Below, one piece after another: positions 48,591-59,553 of a stretch of DNA of 64,000 nt; positions within the stretch are counted from its first letter, which is position 1, and every line of letters begins with the position of its first letter. The notes beneath the pieces were generated by a model. It had not been told where the DNA came from. It worked only from the letters and a program-made list of their open reading frames with translations, and did not search any database. Both the position numbers and the translations under genes were made by a program. The stretch is from assembly GCF_001656035.1 (NCBI RefSeq), contig NZ_CP010029.1:896885-960884 (forward strand), read 5' to 3'. Source of the stretch: Yersinia entomophaga. Its GTDB lineage: Bacteria; Pseudomonadota; Gammaproteobacteria; Enterobacterales; Enterobacteriaceae.

Positions 48591-49853
48591 ATGACCCTGC
48601 TCGCATTAGGCATTAATCACAAAACCGCTCCTGTCTCGTTACGTGAACGGGTGACATTTTCACCTGACTCGATCGACCGGGCGCTTAATAGCTTGCTCCA
48701 GCAACCGCTGGTGCAGGGCGGTGTGGTGTTGTCTACGTGCAACCGCACCGAATTATACCTCAGTGTAGAACAGCAAGAAAATCTGCATGAGCAATTGGTT
48801 GACTGGCTGTGTCATTACCACCGCCTCAGCCGCGATGAGGTCATAAAAAGCCTGTACTGGCATCATGATAATGAGGCCGTCAGCCACTTAATGCGGGTAG
48901 CCAGTGGTCTGGATTCGCTGGTGTTAGGCGAGCCGCAGATTCTCGGGCAGGTTAAAAAGGCGTTTGCTGAATCCCAGCGGGGTCAATCCCTCTCTGGTGA
49001 ATTGGAGCGTTTGTTCCAAAAAACTTTCTCCGTAGCCAAGCGGGTGCGTACTGAAACCGATATCGGTGCCAGTGCGGTGTCGGTGGCTTTTGCCGCCTGT
49101 ACGTTGGCGCGGCAAATTTTCGAATCCCTTTCCGAACTGAATGTGTTGCTGGTAGGCGCAGGTGAAACCATCGAATTGGTGGCGCGTCATCTGCGTGAAC
49201 ATCAGGTTAAACATATGATTATCGCTAACCGCACCCGTGAGCGGGCGCAGTCTCTGGCGGACGAAGTGAACGCCGAGGTGATTACCTTGCCGGAAATCGA
49301 TGCCCGCCTGGCCGACGCCGATATCATTATCAGTTCAACGGCCAGCCCGCTACCGATCATCGGTAAAGGTATGGTCGAGCGTGCGCTAAAAGCGCGCCGT
49401 AATCAGCCGATGCTGTTTGTCGATATTGCCGTGCCGCGGGACATCGAGCCCGAAGTCGGCAAACTGGCTAACGCCTATCTGTACAGTGTGGATGATTTAC
49501 AGGCAATTATTCAGCACAATCTGGCGCAGCGTAAGGCTGCGGCGGTGCAGGCTGAATCGATAGTACAGCAGGAAAGCATGAATTTTATGGCTTGGCTGCG
49601 TTCACAGGGGGCGGTAGAAACCATTCGGGATTACCGTTCTCAGGCTGAACAGATTCGTAGTGAAATGACCGCCAAAGCGCTGGCGGCCATTGAGCAGGGT
49701 GCGAATGTGGAGCAAGTGATCAATGAACTGGCCCACAAGCTGACCAACCGCCTGATTCATGCTCCAACCAAATCCCTCCAACAAGCAGCCAGCGATGGCG
49801 ATATGGAGCGGTTACAATTATTACGCGACAGCCTTGGGCTGGATCAGCATTAG
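48591..49853 (+). CDS. hemA: Glutamyl-tRNA reductase HemA
   Basis: A 420-residue NADPH-dependent enzyme, first committed step of C5 haem synthesis, turning glutamyl-tRNA into glutamate-1-semialdehyde. The active-site Cys 50 is in [30 protein letters not shown], the NADPH-binding [16 protein letters not shown] and the C-terminal dimerisation domain are intact. The N-terminal [19 protein letters not shown] includes the region sensed for haem-dependent proteolysis in enterics. It heads the hemA-prfA-prmC-sirB2-sirB1-kdsA series. Confidence 0.95.
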   Translation: MTLLALGINHKTAPVSLRERVTFSPDSIDRALNSLLQQPLVQGGVVLSTCNRTELYLSVEQQENLHEQLVDWLCHYHRLSRDEVIKSLYWHHDNEAVSHLMRVASGLDSLVLGEPQILGQVKKAFAESQRGQSLSGELERLFQKTFSVAKRVRTETDIGASAVSVAFAACTLARQIFESLSELNVLLVGAGETIELVARHLREHQVKHMIIANRTRERAQSLADEVNAEVITLPEIDARLADADIIISSTASPLPIIGKGMVERALKARRNQPMLFVDIAVPRDIEPEVGKLANAYLYSVDDLQAIIQHNLAQRKAAAVQAESIVQQESMNFMAWLRSQGAVETIRDYRSQAEQIRSEMTAKALAAIEQGANVEQVINELAHKLTNRLIHAPTKSLQQAASDGDMERLQLLRDSLGLDQH

Positions 49854-49884
49854 TTTCCTCAATTAACAGGATTTAAAACCGCGG

Positions 49885-50967
49885 ATGAAGTCTTCTATTG
49901 TTGCCAAACTGGAAGCGTTACAAGAGCGCCACGAAGAAGTGGAAGCACACCTTGGCGATGCCAATGTGATTGCCGATCAGGAGCGTTTTCGTGCGTTATC
50001 GCGCGAATATGCCCAGTTGACCGATGTGACCCGTTGCTTTAAAGAGTGGCAGGGCGTTCAGGACGATCTCGAAGCGGCAGAAATGATGCTGGAAGACCCT
50101 GAAATGCGTGAAATGGCGCAGGAAGAACTGAAAGAAGCCAAAGCCCGTAGCGAAGAGCTGGAACAGCAGCTTCAGGTCTTGTTATTGCCGAAAGATCCCG
50201 ACGATGAGCGCGGTTGTTTCCTGGAAATCCGCGCCGGAACCGGCGGCGACGAAGCGGCGATTTTCGCCGGCGATATGTTCCGTATGTACAGCCGTTACGC
50301 TGAGGCTCGTCGTTGGAAGATCGAAGTAATGAGCGCCAGCGATGGCGAGCACGGTGGCTATAAAGAAATTATTGCCAAAGTATCCGGCGAGGGCGTTTAC
50401 GGTCAGCTGAAATTTGAATCCGGCGGTCATCGCGTCCAGCGCGTGCCAGAAACCGAATCTCAGGGGCGTATCCATACGTCGGCCTGTACCGTAGCGGTGA
50501 TGCCGGAAATACCTGAAGCTGAAATGCCAGAAATCAACGCGGGCGATCTGCGCATCGATACTTTCCGCTCCTCGGGTGCAGGTGGCCAGCACGTTAATAC
50601 CACCGATTCCGCTATTCGTATTACCCATATTCCGACCGGGATTGTGGTGGAATGTCAGGATGAGCGTTCACAGCATAAGAACAAAGCTAAAGCGATGTCA
50701 GTGCTGGGTGCGCGTATTCGCGCTGCCGAAGTGCAAAAACGTCAGCAGGCCGAAGCGTCTGAGCGTCGTAACCTGTTAGGGTCTGGCGATCGTTCCGACC
50801 GTAATCGCACCTATAACTTCCCGCAGGGGCGTGTCACCGATCACCGTATCAACTTGACACTGTACCGTCTGGATGAGGTGATGGAAGGCAAACTGGATAT
50901 GTTAATTCAGCCGATTGTGCAGGAATATCAGGCCGATCAGCTGTCCGCACTTTCCGAGCAAGATTGA
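49885..50967 (+). CDS. prfA: Peptide chain release factor 1
   Basis: A 360-residue class I release factor reading UAA and UAG. The catalytic GGQ is in [15 protein letters not shown] and the codon-recognition tripeptide is PET in [10 protein letters not shown] (PAT in E. coli RF1). It begins 31 bp after hemA and is followed directly by prmC, which methylates the GGQ glutamine. Confidence 0.95.
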   Translation: MKSSIVAKLEALQERHEEVEAHLGDANVIADQERFRALSREYAQLTDVTRCFKEWQGVQDDLEAAEMMLEDPEMREMAQEELKEAKARSEELEQQLQVLLLPKDPDDERGCFLEIRAGTGGDEAAIFAGDMFRMYSRYAEARRWKIEVMSASDGEHGGYKEIIAKVSGEGVYGQLKFESGGHRVQRVPETESQGRIHTSACTVAVMPEIPEAEMPEINAGDLRIDTFRSSGAGGQHVNTTDSAIRITHIPTGIVVECQDERSQHKNKAKAMSVLGARIRAAEVQKRQQAEASERRNLLGSGDRSDRNRTYNFPQGRVTDHRINLTLYRLDEVMEGKLDMLIQPIVQEYQADQLSALSEQD

Positions 50968-51812
50968 TGGATTACCAACGCTGGCTGGCGCAGGCTGCGG
51001 CACGCTTTCAGCACAGTGACAGTCCCAAGCGCGATGCGGAAATTCTGTTGGGTCTTGTCACCGGGCGTCAGCGTACTTTTTTGCTGGCCTTCGGTGAAAC
51101 CGAATTGACCGAAGAGCAGAAAGAACAACTGGAACTATTAGCCGCCAGGCGAGAGCAGGGCGAACCTATCGCCTATCTGGTCGGTGAGCGCGAGTTTTGG
51201 TCGCTGCCGTTGAGCGTGTCTTCGGCCACGTTGATTCCTCGCCCTGACACCGAGTGTCTGGTGGAACAGGCGCTGGTGCGTTTACCTGAACAACCTTGTC
51301 GGGTTCTGGATTTAGGCACCGGCAGCGGGGCGATAGCACTGGCGTTGGCCAGCGAGCGGCCAGATTGTCAGGTCACCGGCGTCGATCTCAAACCGGATGC
51401 GGTGGCGTTGGCGCGCCATAACGCGGAAAAACTGAGTCTAAACAACGTAGAGTTTCTGCAAGGCAGCTGGTTTTCACCCCTCACCGGGCGTTTTGCGTTG
51501 ATCGCCAGTAATCCTCCTTATATTGATGCCAATGATCCTCATCTGGAGCAGGGGGATGTGCGCTATGAACCACACAGCGCGCTGGTGGCTGAAGATGAAG
51601 GTCTGGCCGATCTTGCGGCCATTATCCGGCAGGCACCCGATTATCTGGAACCGAAAGGGTGGTTATTGCTGGAGCACGGATGGCAACAGGCGACAGCGGT
51701 AGAGAAACTGTTGTTGCAGGCCGGTTTTAGCACGGTGGCAACCTGTAAAGATTACGGTAACAACGATAGGGTTACTTTGGGGCAGTGGTTGCCGCAGATG
51801 ACACATAATTAG
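50967..51812 (+). CDS. prmC: Release factor glutamine methyltransferase PrmC
   Basis: A 281-residue SAM-dependent methyltransferase that modifies the GGQ glutamine of RF1 and RF2. The SAM motif VLDLGTGSGAIALALA and the glutamine-binding NPPY (SNPPYIDAND) are visible. I start at the ATG at 50967, sharing one base with the prfA stop codon; the TTG at 50964 adds only one codon. Confidence 0.95.
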   Translation: MDYQRWLAQAAARFQHSDSPKRDAEILLGLVTGRQRTFLLAFGETELTEEQKEQLELLAARREQGEPIAYLVGEREFWSLPLSVSSATLIPRPDTECLVEQALVRLPEQPCRVLDLGTGSGAIALALASERPDCQVTGVDLKPDAVALARHNAEKLSLNNVEFLQGSWFSPLTGRFALIASNPPYIDANDPHLEQGDVRYEPHSALVAEDEGLADLAAIIRQAPDYLEPKGWLLLEHGWQQATAVEKLLLQAGFSTVATCKDYGNNDRVTLGQWLPQMTHN

Positions 51813-51834
51813 AATGAAAATGGAGTGACTCATC

Positions 51835-52236
51835 ATGTGGATTGATTATATCGCCATGAAATATCTACATTTGGCGACGGTGGTTATCAGCATTAGTCTG
51901 TTTGTTTTGCGGTTCTTCTGGAAATGCCGCGGTTCAGCTATGATAGACAAACGTTGGGTGAAGATAACGCCACATATCAACGACACGTTATTGTTTGTCA
52001 GCGGTATTGCACTGATATTTATCACCGGGTTTTACCCGTTCAGCCCGCAGGGTACCTGGCTTACGGAAAAACTGTTCGGCGTGATTCTCTACATCGTGTT
52101 GGGCTATGTTGCTTTAGGTAAACGCGACCGTAGCCAAAAGACGCGTTGTGTGGCCTTTATCCTCGCACTGGGTTGTCTGTACCTGATTATTAAACTGGCA
52201 ACGACTAAATTACCTCTGCTGATGGGATATTTATGA
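51835..52236 (+). CDS. sirB2: SirB2 family inner membrane protein
   Basis: A 133-residue protein with four predicted membrane helices (around 8-26, 45-64, 75-95 and 105-123) starting MWIDYIAMKYLHLATVVISI, with the family motif FFWKCRGSAMIDKRWVKI-PHINDT. Function is not established; it is always beside sirB1. It overlaps sirB1 by 4 bp. Confidence 0.9.
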   Translation: MWIDYIAMKYLHLATVVISISLFVLRFFWKCRGSAMIDKRWVKITPHINDTLLFVSGIALIFITGFYPFSPQGTWLTEKLFGVILYIVLGYVALGKRDRSQKTRCVAFILALGCLYLIIKLATTKLPLLMGYL

Positions 52237-53042
52237 GTACCATTGCTGATTTCGAATTCAACACCGCGCCTTTGAGTGAAGGGGTGTTACTGGTTACCCA
52301 GGAAATCCGACCGAACTTTCCAATGGCTGACGTTCGCAACCAACTGCAACAGTTGGTTGATGATGCCCGCGCGGCGATGCCCAGTGACCTCAATCAAGAT
52401 CAGCAATTGGAAGTGCTTATTGATTTGTTCTACCGCAAGTGGAAATTCGGTGGGGCGAGTGGGGTTTACCGGCTGTCCGATGCGATCTGGCTGGATAAAG
52501 TTCTGGCGAAACGTCAGGGTACACCGGTTTCATTGGGCGTCATTTTTCTGCATATCGCCCATCAACTGGATTTGCCATTGATGCCAGTGATTTTTCCCAC
52601 TCAGCTCATTCTTCGTGCCGATTGGCTAGACGAAGAAATGTGGCTGATTAATCCGTTAAACGGGGAAACGCTGAACGAGCATATGCTGGAAGTCTGGATT
52701 AAAGGTAATTTGGGGCTGTCTGCGGAACTGGAAGATGAAGATCTGGAAGAAGCGGAACATACCCTGATTATTCGTAAGATGTTGGATACGCTGAAAGCGG
52801 CGTTAATGGAAGAGAAACAAATGGAGCTGGCGCTGCGTGCCAGCGAAGCGGTGCTGGCGTTCGATCCCGATGATCCCTACGAGATCCGCGATCGGGGTTT
52901 GATTTACGCTCAGCTGGACTGCAATCATATTGCCATCTCTGATTTAAGCTATTTTGTCGAACAGTGCCCGGAAGATCCTATCGCTGAAATGATAAAAATG
53001 CAGATTCACTCCATTGAGCAGCAGCGTATTACTCTGCATTAA
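52233..53042 (+). CDS. sirB1: SirB1 family protein (transglutaminase-like/TPR)
   Basis: A 269-residue soluble protein. The N-terminal half is a transglutaminase-like fold (FYRKWKFGG, RQGTPVSLGVIFLHIAHQLDLP); the C-terminal half has TPR-like helices (ALRASEAVLAFDPDDPYEIRDRGLIYAQL). The family is conserved with prmC and kdsA; its biochemical role is unknown. Confidence 0.9.
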   Translation: MSTIADFEFNTAPLSEGVLLVTQEIRPNFPMADVRNQLQQLVDDARAAMPSDLNQDQQLEVLIDLFYRKWKFGGASGVYRLSDAIWLDKVLAKRQGTPVSLGVIFLHIAHQLDLPLMPVIFPTQLILRADWLDEEMWLINPLNGETLNEHMLEVWIKGNLGLSAELEDEDLEEAEHTLIIRKMLDTLKAALMEEKQMELALRASEAVLAFDPDDPYEIRDRGLIYAQLDCNHIAISDLSYFVEQCPEDPIAEMIKMQIHSIEQQRITLH

Positions 53043-53047
53043 CATAA

Positions 53048-53962
<915 letters not shown>

Positions 53963-53992
53963 GCTGAGTTATTTCGCGCACTAAAGCGATAC

Positions 53993-54028
53993 AAAAGGGC
54001 AGCGTGGTGGATAACTATGCTGCCCTTT
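53993..54028. terminator. Bidirectional terminator between kdsA and dauA
   Basis: Stem GGGCAGC / GCTGCCC with A-run on one side and TTT on the other, between two convergent genes. Confidence 0.75.
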
Positions 54029-54048
54029 CTGTTGTGACCAATTCGGTT

Positions 54049-55746
54049 TTAACGTTGTTTCAGCGCTGCGAGCGCCTCGGGTAGAGAGCCGTAGAAGCTC
54101 AGCTTGCCTGGAATCGGCTTCACTCTAGCCCGCGCCAGCGTTTTCAATGGCTGGAACGGCGTATCGGTAATTATCAGCTCCCGGCCTTCTGGTAGGGCTT
54201 CCACAAAGCGCAGGAAGGCGTTCAAACCGCCAGCATCCAGCACCGGAACTGCGTCCCACTGTAAGACAATGGTTCGTCGATTCTCGCTCATTTCTAGCAA
54301 CTCATTGAAAATACGCTCAGCAGCGGCGAAAAACAGCGGGCCGTTGACTCGTAAAATCAGCGTTTGATTATCCTGAGCGCCGGACAACGGGCTGAGGCGA
54401 GTCATACGGGCAATGCGGCGCATAAACAGCAGGGAAGCCAGCACGATACCAACGGTGATAGCGATAACCATATCGAATAGCACCGTCAGGCTCATACACA
54501 GCAGCATGACGATAATGTCGTCTTTTGGCGCCCGCCGCAGTAAATCTACCACTTTGTGCGCTTCGCTCATGTTCCACGCCACGATCAGCAGCAGGGAGGC
54601 CATTGCCGCCAGCGGTAGATAAGACAGCATTGGCGCCAATATCAATAACGCCAGCAGCACCAGCAGGGCGTGTACCACCGCAGAAATCGGGGAAGTCGCT
54701 CCCGCGCGCACGTTGGCGGCTGAGCGAGCGATGGCCGCTGTTGCCGTGATTCCGCCGAAGAATGGCGCAATCATATTTCCCAGGCCTTGGCCCACCAGCT
54801 CGCTGTTTGGACGGTGTTTCTGGCCGGTCATCCCGTCCAGCACGACAGCGCATAGCAGCGACTCAATGGCACCGAGCATCGCCATGGTGAAGGCGGCGGG
54901 TAGCAGAGCGGATACCGTGGCCCAGCTCAGAGTAAACTCTTGCCCATGAGCGGCCGGCAGGTTCCACGGCAGTACGAACTGCGGCAGAATCGGTGGGATT
55001 CCTTGTCCGTAGGTACCATCGGCCAGCATATAGCTGAACTTTGAACCAATGGTTGCCACTTGCTGGTCGAACAGAGACAAAACCCACATGACAGCGGTGC
55101 CTGCCACTAGCGCAGGTAAGTGACCCGGTAACTTAATCCCAAGCCTCGGCCAGAAAATCAAGACCAGCAGCGTCACGCTGCCGATTAAGGTATCGCTGAA
55201 ATTAAGGCTCGGAAGCGCCTGCACCAGCGCTGAAACTTTACTCATATAATTTTCCGGCACGACCTCCATCTGTAGACCAAAAAAGTCTTTTACCTGCATG
55301 GTGGCAATGGTGATGGCAATCCCGGAAGTAAATCCGAGCGTTACCGATAGCGGAATATATTCAATCAATCGTCCCAGCCGTGCTAATCCCATGCAGAGTA
55401 AAAACAGACCAGACATCAGCGTGGCTAGCAATAATCCCGCGAGGCCGAACTGCTGTGAGACCGGGAATAAGATCACCACAAAAGCGGCGGTAGGGCCGGA
55501 GACGCTGTAACGCGAACCGCCGCTGACTGCAATGACAATACCGGCAATAGCGGAGGTATACAGGCCATATTGCGGAGGTACGCCGCTGGCAATAGCCAAG
55601 GCCATCGCTAAAGGAATGGCAATAATCCCGACGGTGATGCCGGCAATTATGTCTTTAATAAATCGTTGAAGTGTATAGGTTTCTCGCCAGCAAGCTTCAA
55701 TAAGCGCGCTGAACGGCCTAATGCCGTTAATTCCGTGCGTTTTCAT
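54049..55746 (-). CDS. dauA: SulP-family C4-dicarboxylate transporter DauA
   Basis: A 565-residue SulP/SLC26 transporter. The hydrophobic part (about 25-430) has the sulfate-transporter signature [34 protein letters not shown]; the C-terminal STAS domain (about 440-555) includes [25 protein letters not shown]. DauA (YchM) of E. coli takes up succinate and other C4 dicarboxylates at acidic pH. In E. coli ychM lies between prs and ychH; here it faces kdsA. Confidence 0.9.
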   Translation of the reverse strand: MKTHGINGIRPFSALIEACWRETYTLQRFIKDIIAGITVGIIAIPLAMALAIASGVPPQYGLYTSAIAGIVIAVSGGSRYSVSGPTAAFVVILFPVSQQFGLAGLLLATLMSGLFLLCMGLARLGRLIEYIPLSVTLGFTSGIAITIATMQVKDFFGLQMEVVPENYMSKVSALVQALPSLNFSDTLIGSVTLLVLIFWPRLGIKLPGHLPALVAGTAVMWVLSLFDQQVATIGSKFSYMLADGTYGQGIPPILPQFVLPWNLPAAHGQEFTLSWATVSALLPAAFTMAMLGAIESLLCAVVLDGMTGQKHRPNSELVGQGLGNMIAPFFGGITATAAIARSAANVRAGATSPISAVVHALLVLLALLILAPMLSYLPLAAMASLLLIVAWNMSEAHKVVDLLRRAPKDDIIVMLLCMSLTVLFDMVIAITVGIVLASLLFMRRIARMTRLSPLSGAQDNQTLILRVNGPLFFAAAERIFNELLEMSENRRTIVLQWDAVPVLDAGGLNAFLRFVEALPEGRELIITDTPFQPLKTLARARVKPIPGKLSFYGSLPEALAALKQR

Positions 55747-56307
55747 CTAAGGTGCAAACCAAATAAGGAAAAGACAAAATAAATGGCGGGCCAATAGGGG
55801 TCCGTCTCGAGTAGTGAATATCAACGATACGCCAAATGTGGGGCAGAGATCTAGATGTATATCAATCTCTGATCGGAATAAGGATAACAGGGGGTTTTAA
55901 AATGTCCTTATAAGCGTAAAAAGCACGTCAGATAACGGATTAAAGCATCGATATTTATTCATTTTATGAACTTTTATCAGTTATAGATGAATATTTATTA
56001 CTAATGAGTAAAAGAGAATAATAATGATTACTTTGCACTCAATATTTGGGGGGCGTGGGTGGCGTAAAAAACGCTGGGTAATGTGGCAGGAAAGTGTAAG
56101 AGAGCAGCAATAATGAAAATTTCCCTGTGGAATTGCTTTACGTAGCTAAGATTTAAATGAGAAGCCCTTGAGGTAATCTATATTATGCTGGCATGATTAG
56201 GTTATAACGAGGGCAGAAAGCAATATTATTTGAAGACGACGGGTCGCGCTGATGGCTATAGGTAAAGTGAACATAATGATGACAATACAGCATAAGTTTC
56301 ATTTTCC
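55747..56307. other. Divergent upstream region of dauA and the diguanylate cyclase
   Basis: About 560 bp of AT-rich DNA without a supported gene. A 29-codon frame (56024-56113, MITLHSIFGGRG start) is open but has weak translation signals. No known regulatory site was recognised. Confidence 0.4.
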
Positions 56308-57441
56308 GTGAGTTTCACCACAACTCTCTCATCGCTGTTTAACGATGCTAGTGTCACTTACGCATCGCTATCTATCAGCTATTTCGCTTTGAGTAAAAAT
56401 ACGCCGTTTTCCTATGACGGTGAAAGATGGAAACGTTTGCTGTTTGGTCTGGTTTCCGGCCTGATATCGCTGTATTTGAATCAGGACAAATTCATTATCA
56501 TCAACAGCTTCTTTTATAGTTTTGAAATATTACCGATCATTTTGGCGACATTTTACGGCGGCTGGCTCAGTGGTTTAGTGGCTTTAGCCATTAACATTAT
56601 TTTTACCGGTCTGTTTACGCTGGATAATATACTGATTGTCTTAATCATATTTCCGCTGCTGTTATCCAAAGTGTGGGAAAGAAAGAGCAATCGGGTTTTC
56701 TATCTCACTATCGCAGTTATTGCCGTTTACCGTATCTGCGTCGGCGCGACTTTTCTCAACTATGGACATTTGTGGCCGTCTACATTGATTTATCTGGCGT
56801 CATCTGCTTTGTGTCTGGCTATTTGTTTTCACGCATTGAATTTTAAAGAACGCCATATTCATGCTTATTTTGCTATGAAAGAGCGAGCGAACGTCGATAA
56901 TCTTACCCGCTTAAATAACCGCGCTAGCGTTGATTTCCACTTAAAGCAATTAAGTACGTTAAGGCGCGCCTGTGGGTTATTAATACTGGATCTGGATAAA
57001 TTTAAATCGGTTAACGATAATTACGGTCACGGCGCGGGAGATTTGATTCTTTCCAGTGTGGGTGAGATTTTGAAGCAATCCGTGAGAAGTCTGGATTTTA
57101 TTGGCCGCTTCGGGGGCGAGGAATTTATCATTATTACCGAAAGCCACCATCCGGAAAATATGAAAGTGATGGCGGAGCGCATTCGAGAAAATATTCAACA
57201 GCTAGAAGTGACGTTAAGCGATGGACGCAAAGTCAGGATCACTATTTCTATTGGCGTTTCGCTGTATTTACCGGGAATGTCGATGGTGAAGGCGATAAAA
57301 ATGGCGGACGATGCGCTGTATCAGGCTAAACGGCAGGGACGAAATCAGGTGGTTTATAGCAAACTGATGCCATTCTCTCCGTTGGGAGATCGCATCAGGG
57401 GCGTTGGAAAGCGACAGCCGCGGCGTAATAGCCCGTTATAG
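56308..57441 (+). CDS. Membrane-bound diguanylate cyclase (5TM-5TMR_LYT + GGDEF)
   Basis: A 377-residue inner-membrane enzyme making cyclic di-GMP. The N-terminal part (about 1-185) has five or six hydrophobic segments with RWKRLLFGLVSGLISLYLNQ, matching the 5TM-5TMR_LYT sensory domain; the C-terminal GGDEF domain (about 195-360) has RFGGEEF (active-site variant GGEEF) with an intact I-site RSLD five residues before it, and RLNNRASVDFHL. So both catalysis and product inhibition are expected. The GTG at 56308 has a poor ribosome-binding site, so the start is uncertain. No partner phosphodiesterase is nearby. Confidence 0.88.
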   Translation: MSFTTTLSSLFNDASVTYASLSISYFALSKNTPFSYDGERWKRLLFGLVSGLISLYLNQDKFIIINSFFYSFEILPIILATFYGGWLSGLVALAINIIFTGLFTLDNILIVLIIFPLLLSKVWERKSNRVFYLTIAVIAVYRICVGATFLNYGHLWPSTLIYLASSALCLAICFHALNFKERHIHAYFAMKERANVDNLTRLNNRASVDFHLKQLSTLRRACGLLILDLDKFKSVNDNYGHGAGDLILSSVGEILKQSVRSLDFIGRFGGEEFIIITESHHPENMKVMAERIRENIQQLEVTLSDGRKVRITISIGVSLYLPGMSMVKAIKMADDALYQAKRQGRNQVVYSKLMPFSPLGDRIRGVGKRQPRRNSPL

Positions 57442-57485
57442 CCGATGAGTACTATCAGGTACTTTTTGGGGATGGCACAAAAGTT

Positions 57486-57513
57486 AAAGGCCCCGACTTT
57501 CGTCGGAGCCTTT
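57486..57513 (-). terminator. Terminator after the first tRNA-Ser gene
   Basis: AAAGGC-CCGAC hairpin paired with GTCGG-GCCTTT, 10 bp beyond the tRNA 3' end on the minus strand. Confidence 0.8.
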
Positions 57514-57523
57514 AGCTCGAATA

Positions 57524-57613
57524 TGGCGGTGAGAGAGGGGTTCGAACCCTCGATACACTTACGCGTATACACACTTTCCAGGCGTGCTCCTTCAGCCACT
57601 CAGACACCTCACC
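57524..57613 (-). tRNA. tRNA-Ser (anticodon GGA)
   Basis: 90 nt including encoded CCA. The acceptor stem GGTGAGG pairs with the 3' end TCTCACC, the anticodon loop reads CTGGAAA with anticodon GGA (codons UCC/UCU), a long variable arm typical of tRNA-Ser is present, and the T-loop is GGTTCGAACC. It is nearly identical to the gene at 58951-59040. Confidence 0.95.
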
Positions 57614-57748
57614 GTGTTGTTACAGCGTTAACACTGCAACGGGGCGGTACTATAGGGATAGGGGCCTTGAGGGTCAAGAAGAATTTACGTGAAACCATTC
57701 GCTTGCTTAATTCACCGTCAACTTGCGGAAATACCCCGCAAATCCGCG

Positions 57749-58636
57749 TTATTTTTGCCAGAGTTCCGCTTGCTGTGGCGAATCTACCATCACAAAATCG
57801 GCCTGAAGCGCTTTCGCTAAATTATAATCAGATTGCGAATTAATACCTATTAACATCAATTTGCTCAATGAATTGCGTTTAAAACAATGAGTCACTTTTT
57901 GATTCCACACCATAGTCGCTGCTGATTGCCCTCTACCCAGCGTTAAGGTTTCAACCACAGATACCGGCGCACGTAATTCAAAAGCATGATATTCCAGTTT
58001 CTGCGCTTCCATTCTGTCGTCAACCCGACAATCATCAGCCATTAGTACATTAGCCAGCGTTTTACGCGTATGGCTGCGCGGTGCAAATGTTCTGATCTCT
58101 GGCCCCAGCTCTTTGAAAAACCGATGCTTGGTTGAATAAACTCGGGTTCTGCCCGCCGCGTTGCTGTCCGTAATGACCGCCGAGATATATTGAGCCACGC
58201 GACCAAAGTCTTTTGTATGATCTTTTATGTCGATAAAGAATTTTGTCGTAGGAAATTTGTTTAATACGCTGGCCAGCGTGGGGATTTTTATTCCCAACCC
58301 TCTGAATTTGTATTCTCCTTCAGATTTAAATTTATAACCCGCATCCAGCTTTTGGAGCTCTTCAAGGGTTAATTCAGCCACGGTACCTTCTCCATCAGTT
58401 GTGGCATTCAGATTTTTCGAACGGAAAAGTACGGGAATGTTATCGCTAGTGAGTTGGACGCTAATCCAGATAATATCCGCATGATGTTCCAGTGCGTGTT
58501 GAATCGCTGTTACGGTGTTTTCCGGCAAATCCGCTGTACCGCCGCGATGAGCGACGATTAACGGTGCCGCCTGAGCGGGGAGCAGGCTGGGCAACAGTGT
58601 GAGGGAAGAGAGATAAAATAACGTGCGTAATTTCAT
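57749..58636 (-). CDS. Secreted glycerophosphodiester phosphodiesterase-like protein, divergent active site
   Basis: A 295-residue GDPD-fold protein with a signal peptide (MKLRTLFYLSSLTLLPSLLPAQAAP), so periplasmic. The first catalytic motif is kept as VAHRGGTADLPENT, but the next block reads IIWISVQLTSDNIPVLFRSKNLN, where active family members have a Glu-x-Asp and a second His-Asp; IEIK is IDIK. These ligand changes put classical glycerophosphodiesterase activity in doubt. The start is the ATG at 58636 with AGGGG upstream; open codons further up lack a signal sequence. It sits between two tRNA-Ser genes on the same strand. Confidence 0.75.
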   Translation of the reverse strand: MKLRTLFYLSSLTLLPSLLPAQAAPLIVAHRGGTADLPENTVTAIQHALEHHADIIWISVQLTSDNIPVLFRSKNLNATTDGEGTVAELTLEELQKLDAGYKFKSEGEYKFRGLGIKIPTLASVLNKFPTTKFFIDIKDHTKDFGRVAQYISAVITDSNAAGRTRVYSTKHRFFKELGPEIRTFAPRSHTRKTLANVLMADDCRVDDRMEAQKLEYHAFELRAPVSVVETLTLGRGQSAATMVWNQKVTHCFKRNSLSKLMLIGINSQSDYNLAKALQADFVMVDSPQQAELWQK

Positions 58637-58852
58637 GAGAATACCCCTGTCCATAGAGATGTTGAAACGCATAGCATTTTGTCGCCAAGCGATGTTTTGG
58701 CTCAGATGTTTTAGCATGGCGGAATTAGGGGTTGGCATAATCAAATTTAACAGGTTCTATCTATTTCTTATTCAACAGAACGGTAGCGAAAAGTGATTAA
58801 TCAGGGAAAAGCACAGGGAATGGGGAAGCGTCAGGTTTGGCTGGTTTTAGAT

Positions 58853-58909
58853 AAAAAAAACGGCAATCACATTCAGTGGGAAATCGCTTTCCCTACTGTG
58901 GATTGCCGT
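58853..58909 (-). terminator. Terminator after the second tRNA-Ser gene
   Basis: A long interrupted hairpin (outer stem ACGGCAATC / GATTGCCGT, inner stem GGGAAA / TTTCCC) ends on the minus strand in eight T residues. Confidence 0.9.
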
Positions 58910-58950
58910 TCTTCTTGCGGAGGACTAACTGCATCATCCGGTACTCAATA

Positions 58951-59040
58951 TGGCGGTGAGGGAGGGGTTCGAACCCTCGATACGCTTGCGCGTATACACA
59001 CTTTCCAGGCGTGCTCCTTCAGCCACTCAGACACCTCACC
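58951..59040 (-). tRNA. tRNA-Ser (anticodon GGA), second copy
   Basis: Same 90-nt structure with encoded CCA and anticodon GGA. It differs from the copy at 57524-57613 only by compensating changes in the variable-arm stem (GCGCAAGCG against GCGTAAGTG) and one base in the acceptor stem, so the pair looks like a duplication under selection. Confidence 0.95.
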
Positions 59041-59429
59041 GTATTGTTGTCGCCAACGCCAAACGTTGTCGACCGGCGTAATGTAGGGAAAACCAAGCTC
59101 AGCGTCAACCCTCTTGTGTATTGTTTATGACTGTTTAGCTAAAGTTGCATCAATTTGCTGATTTCATCGGCATTTATTTCCACAAAACCGTCGCGTCGTT
59201 GTAAATCTCTCGCAGAAAATATTTTTGTCAGACAAATAGATGATTATTTGTACTTTTGTGCATAATTAGGCGATTAATTCGCACAATTAGTGCTTAATTA
59301 TGAGGTTAACGGGCTTTGTTACTGGAGTTATAGTCAAAAATGTCGCTAAATAATCGGCTTGATGGGATTGAAATACCGAACGAAAGTACCTCTGCCTGCG
59401 CGGCTATCTGAGCAAAACTACGGCCAGTC
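59041..59429. other. Upstream region of the POT transporter gene
   Basis: About 390 bp without a supported gene before the repeat array. It is AT-rich around 59230-59300 (a likely promoter zone). The minus-strand frame at 59306-59575 is open only because it runs through the repeats. Confidence 0.4.
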
Positions 59430-59537
59430 GTACTTTTGGTCGGAATAGTATTTTTAGTCGGAAGAGCACTTTTAGTCGAGATAGTATCTTTAGTCGAAAT
59501 AGCATCTTTAGTCGAAATAGTATCTTTAGTCGGATTA
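59430..59537 (+). repeat. Six tandem copies of an 18-bp unit before the POT gene
   Basis: The consensus unit is GTATCTTTAGTCGAAATA; copies start at 59430, 59448, 59466, 59484, 59502 and 59520, becoming more similar toward the gene. The conserved core CTTTTAGTCG / CTTTAGTCG recurs every 18 bp. The array ends 6 bp before the AGGGG ribosome-binding site of the downstream gene. Confidence 0.9.
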
Positions 59538-59553
59538 GTATTAGGGGTAAATT

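Noticed and set aside
54368..54853. 161-codon minus-strand frame within dauA
   Set aside because: Alternate-frame shadow of a conserved transporter gene without a start signal.
56024..56113. 29-codon frame upstream of the diguanylate cyclase
   Set aside because: Too short and with a weak ribosome-binding site; could be real but cannot be supported from sequence alone.
59430..59537. CRISPR array
   Set aside because: Units are contiguous without spacers and only 18 bp long; there are no cas genes in the window.
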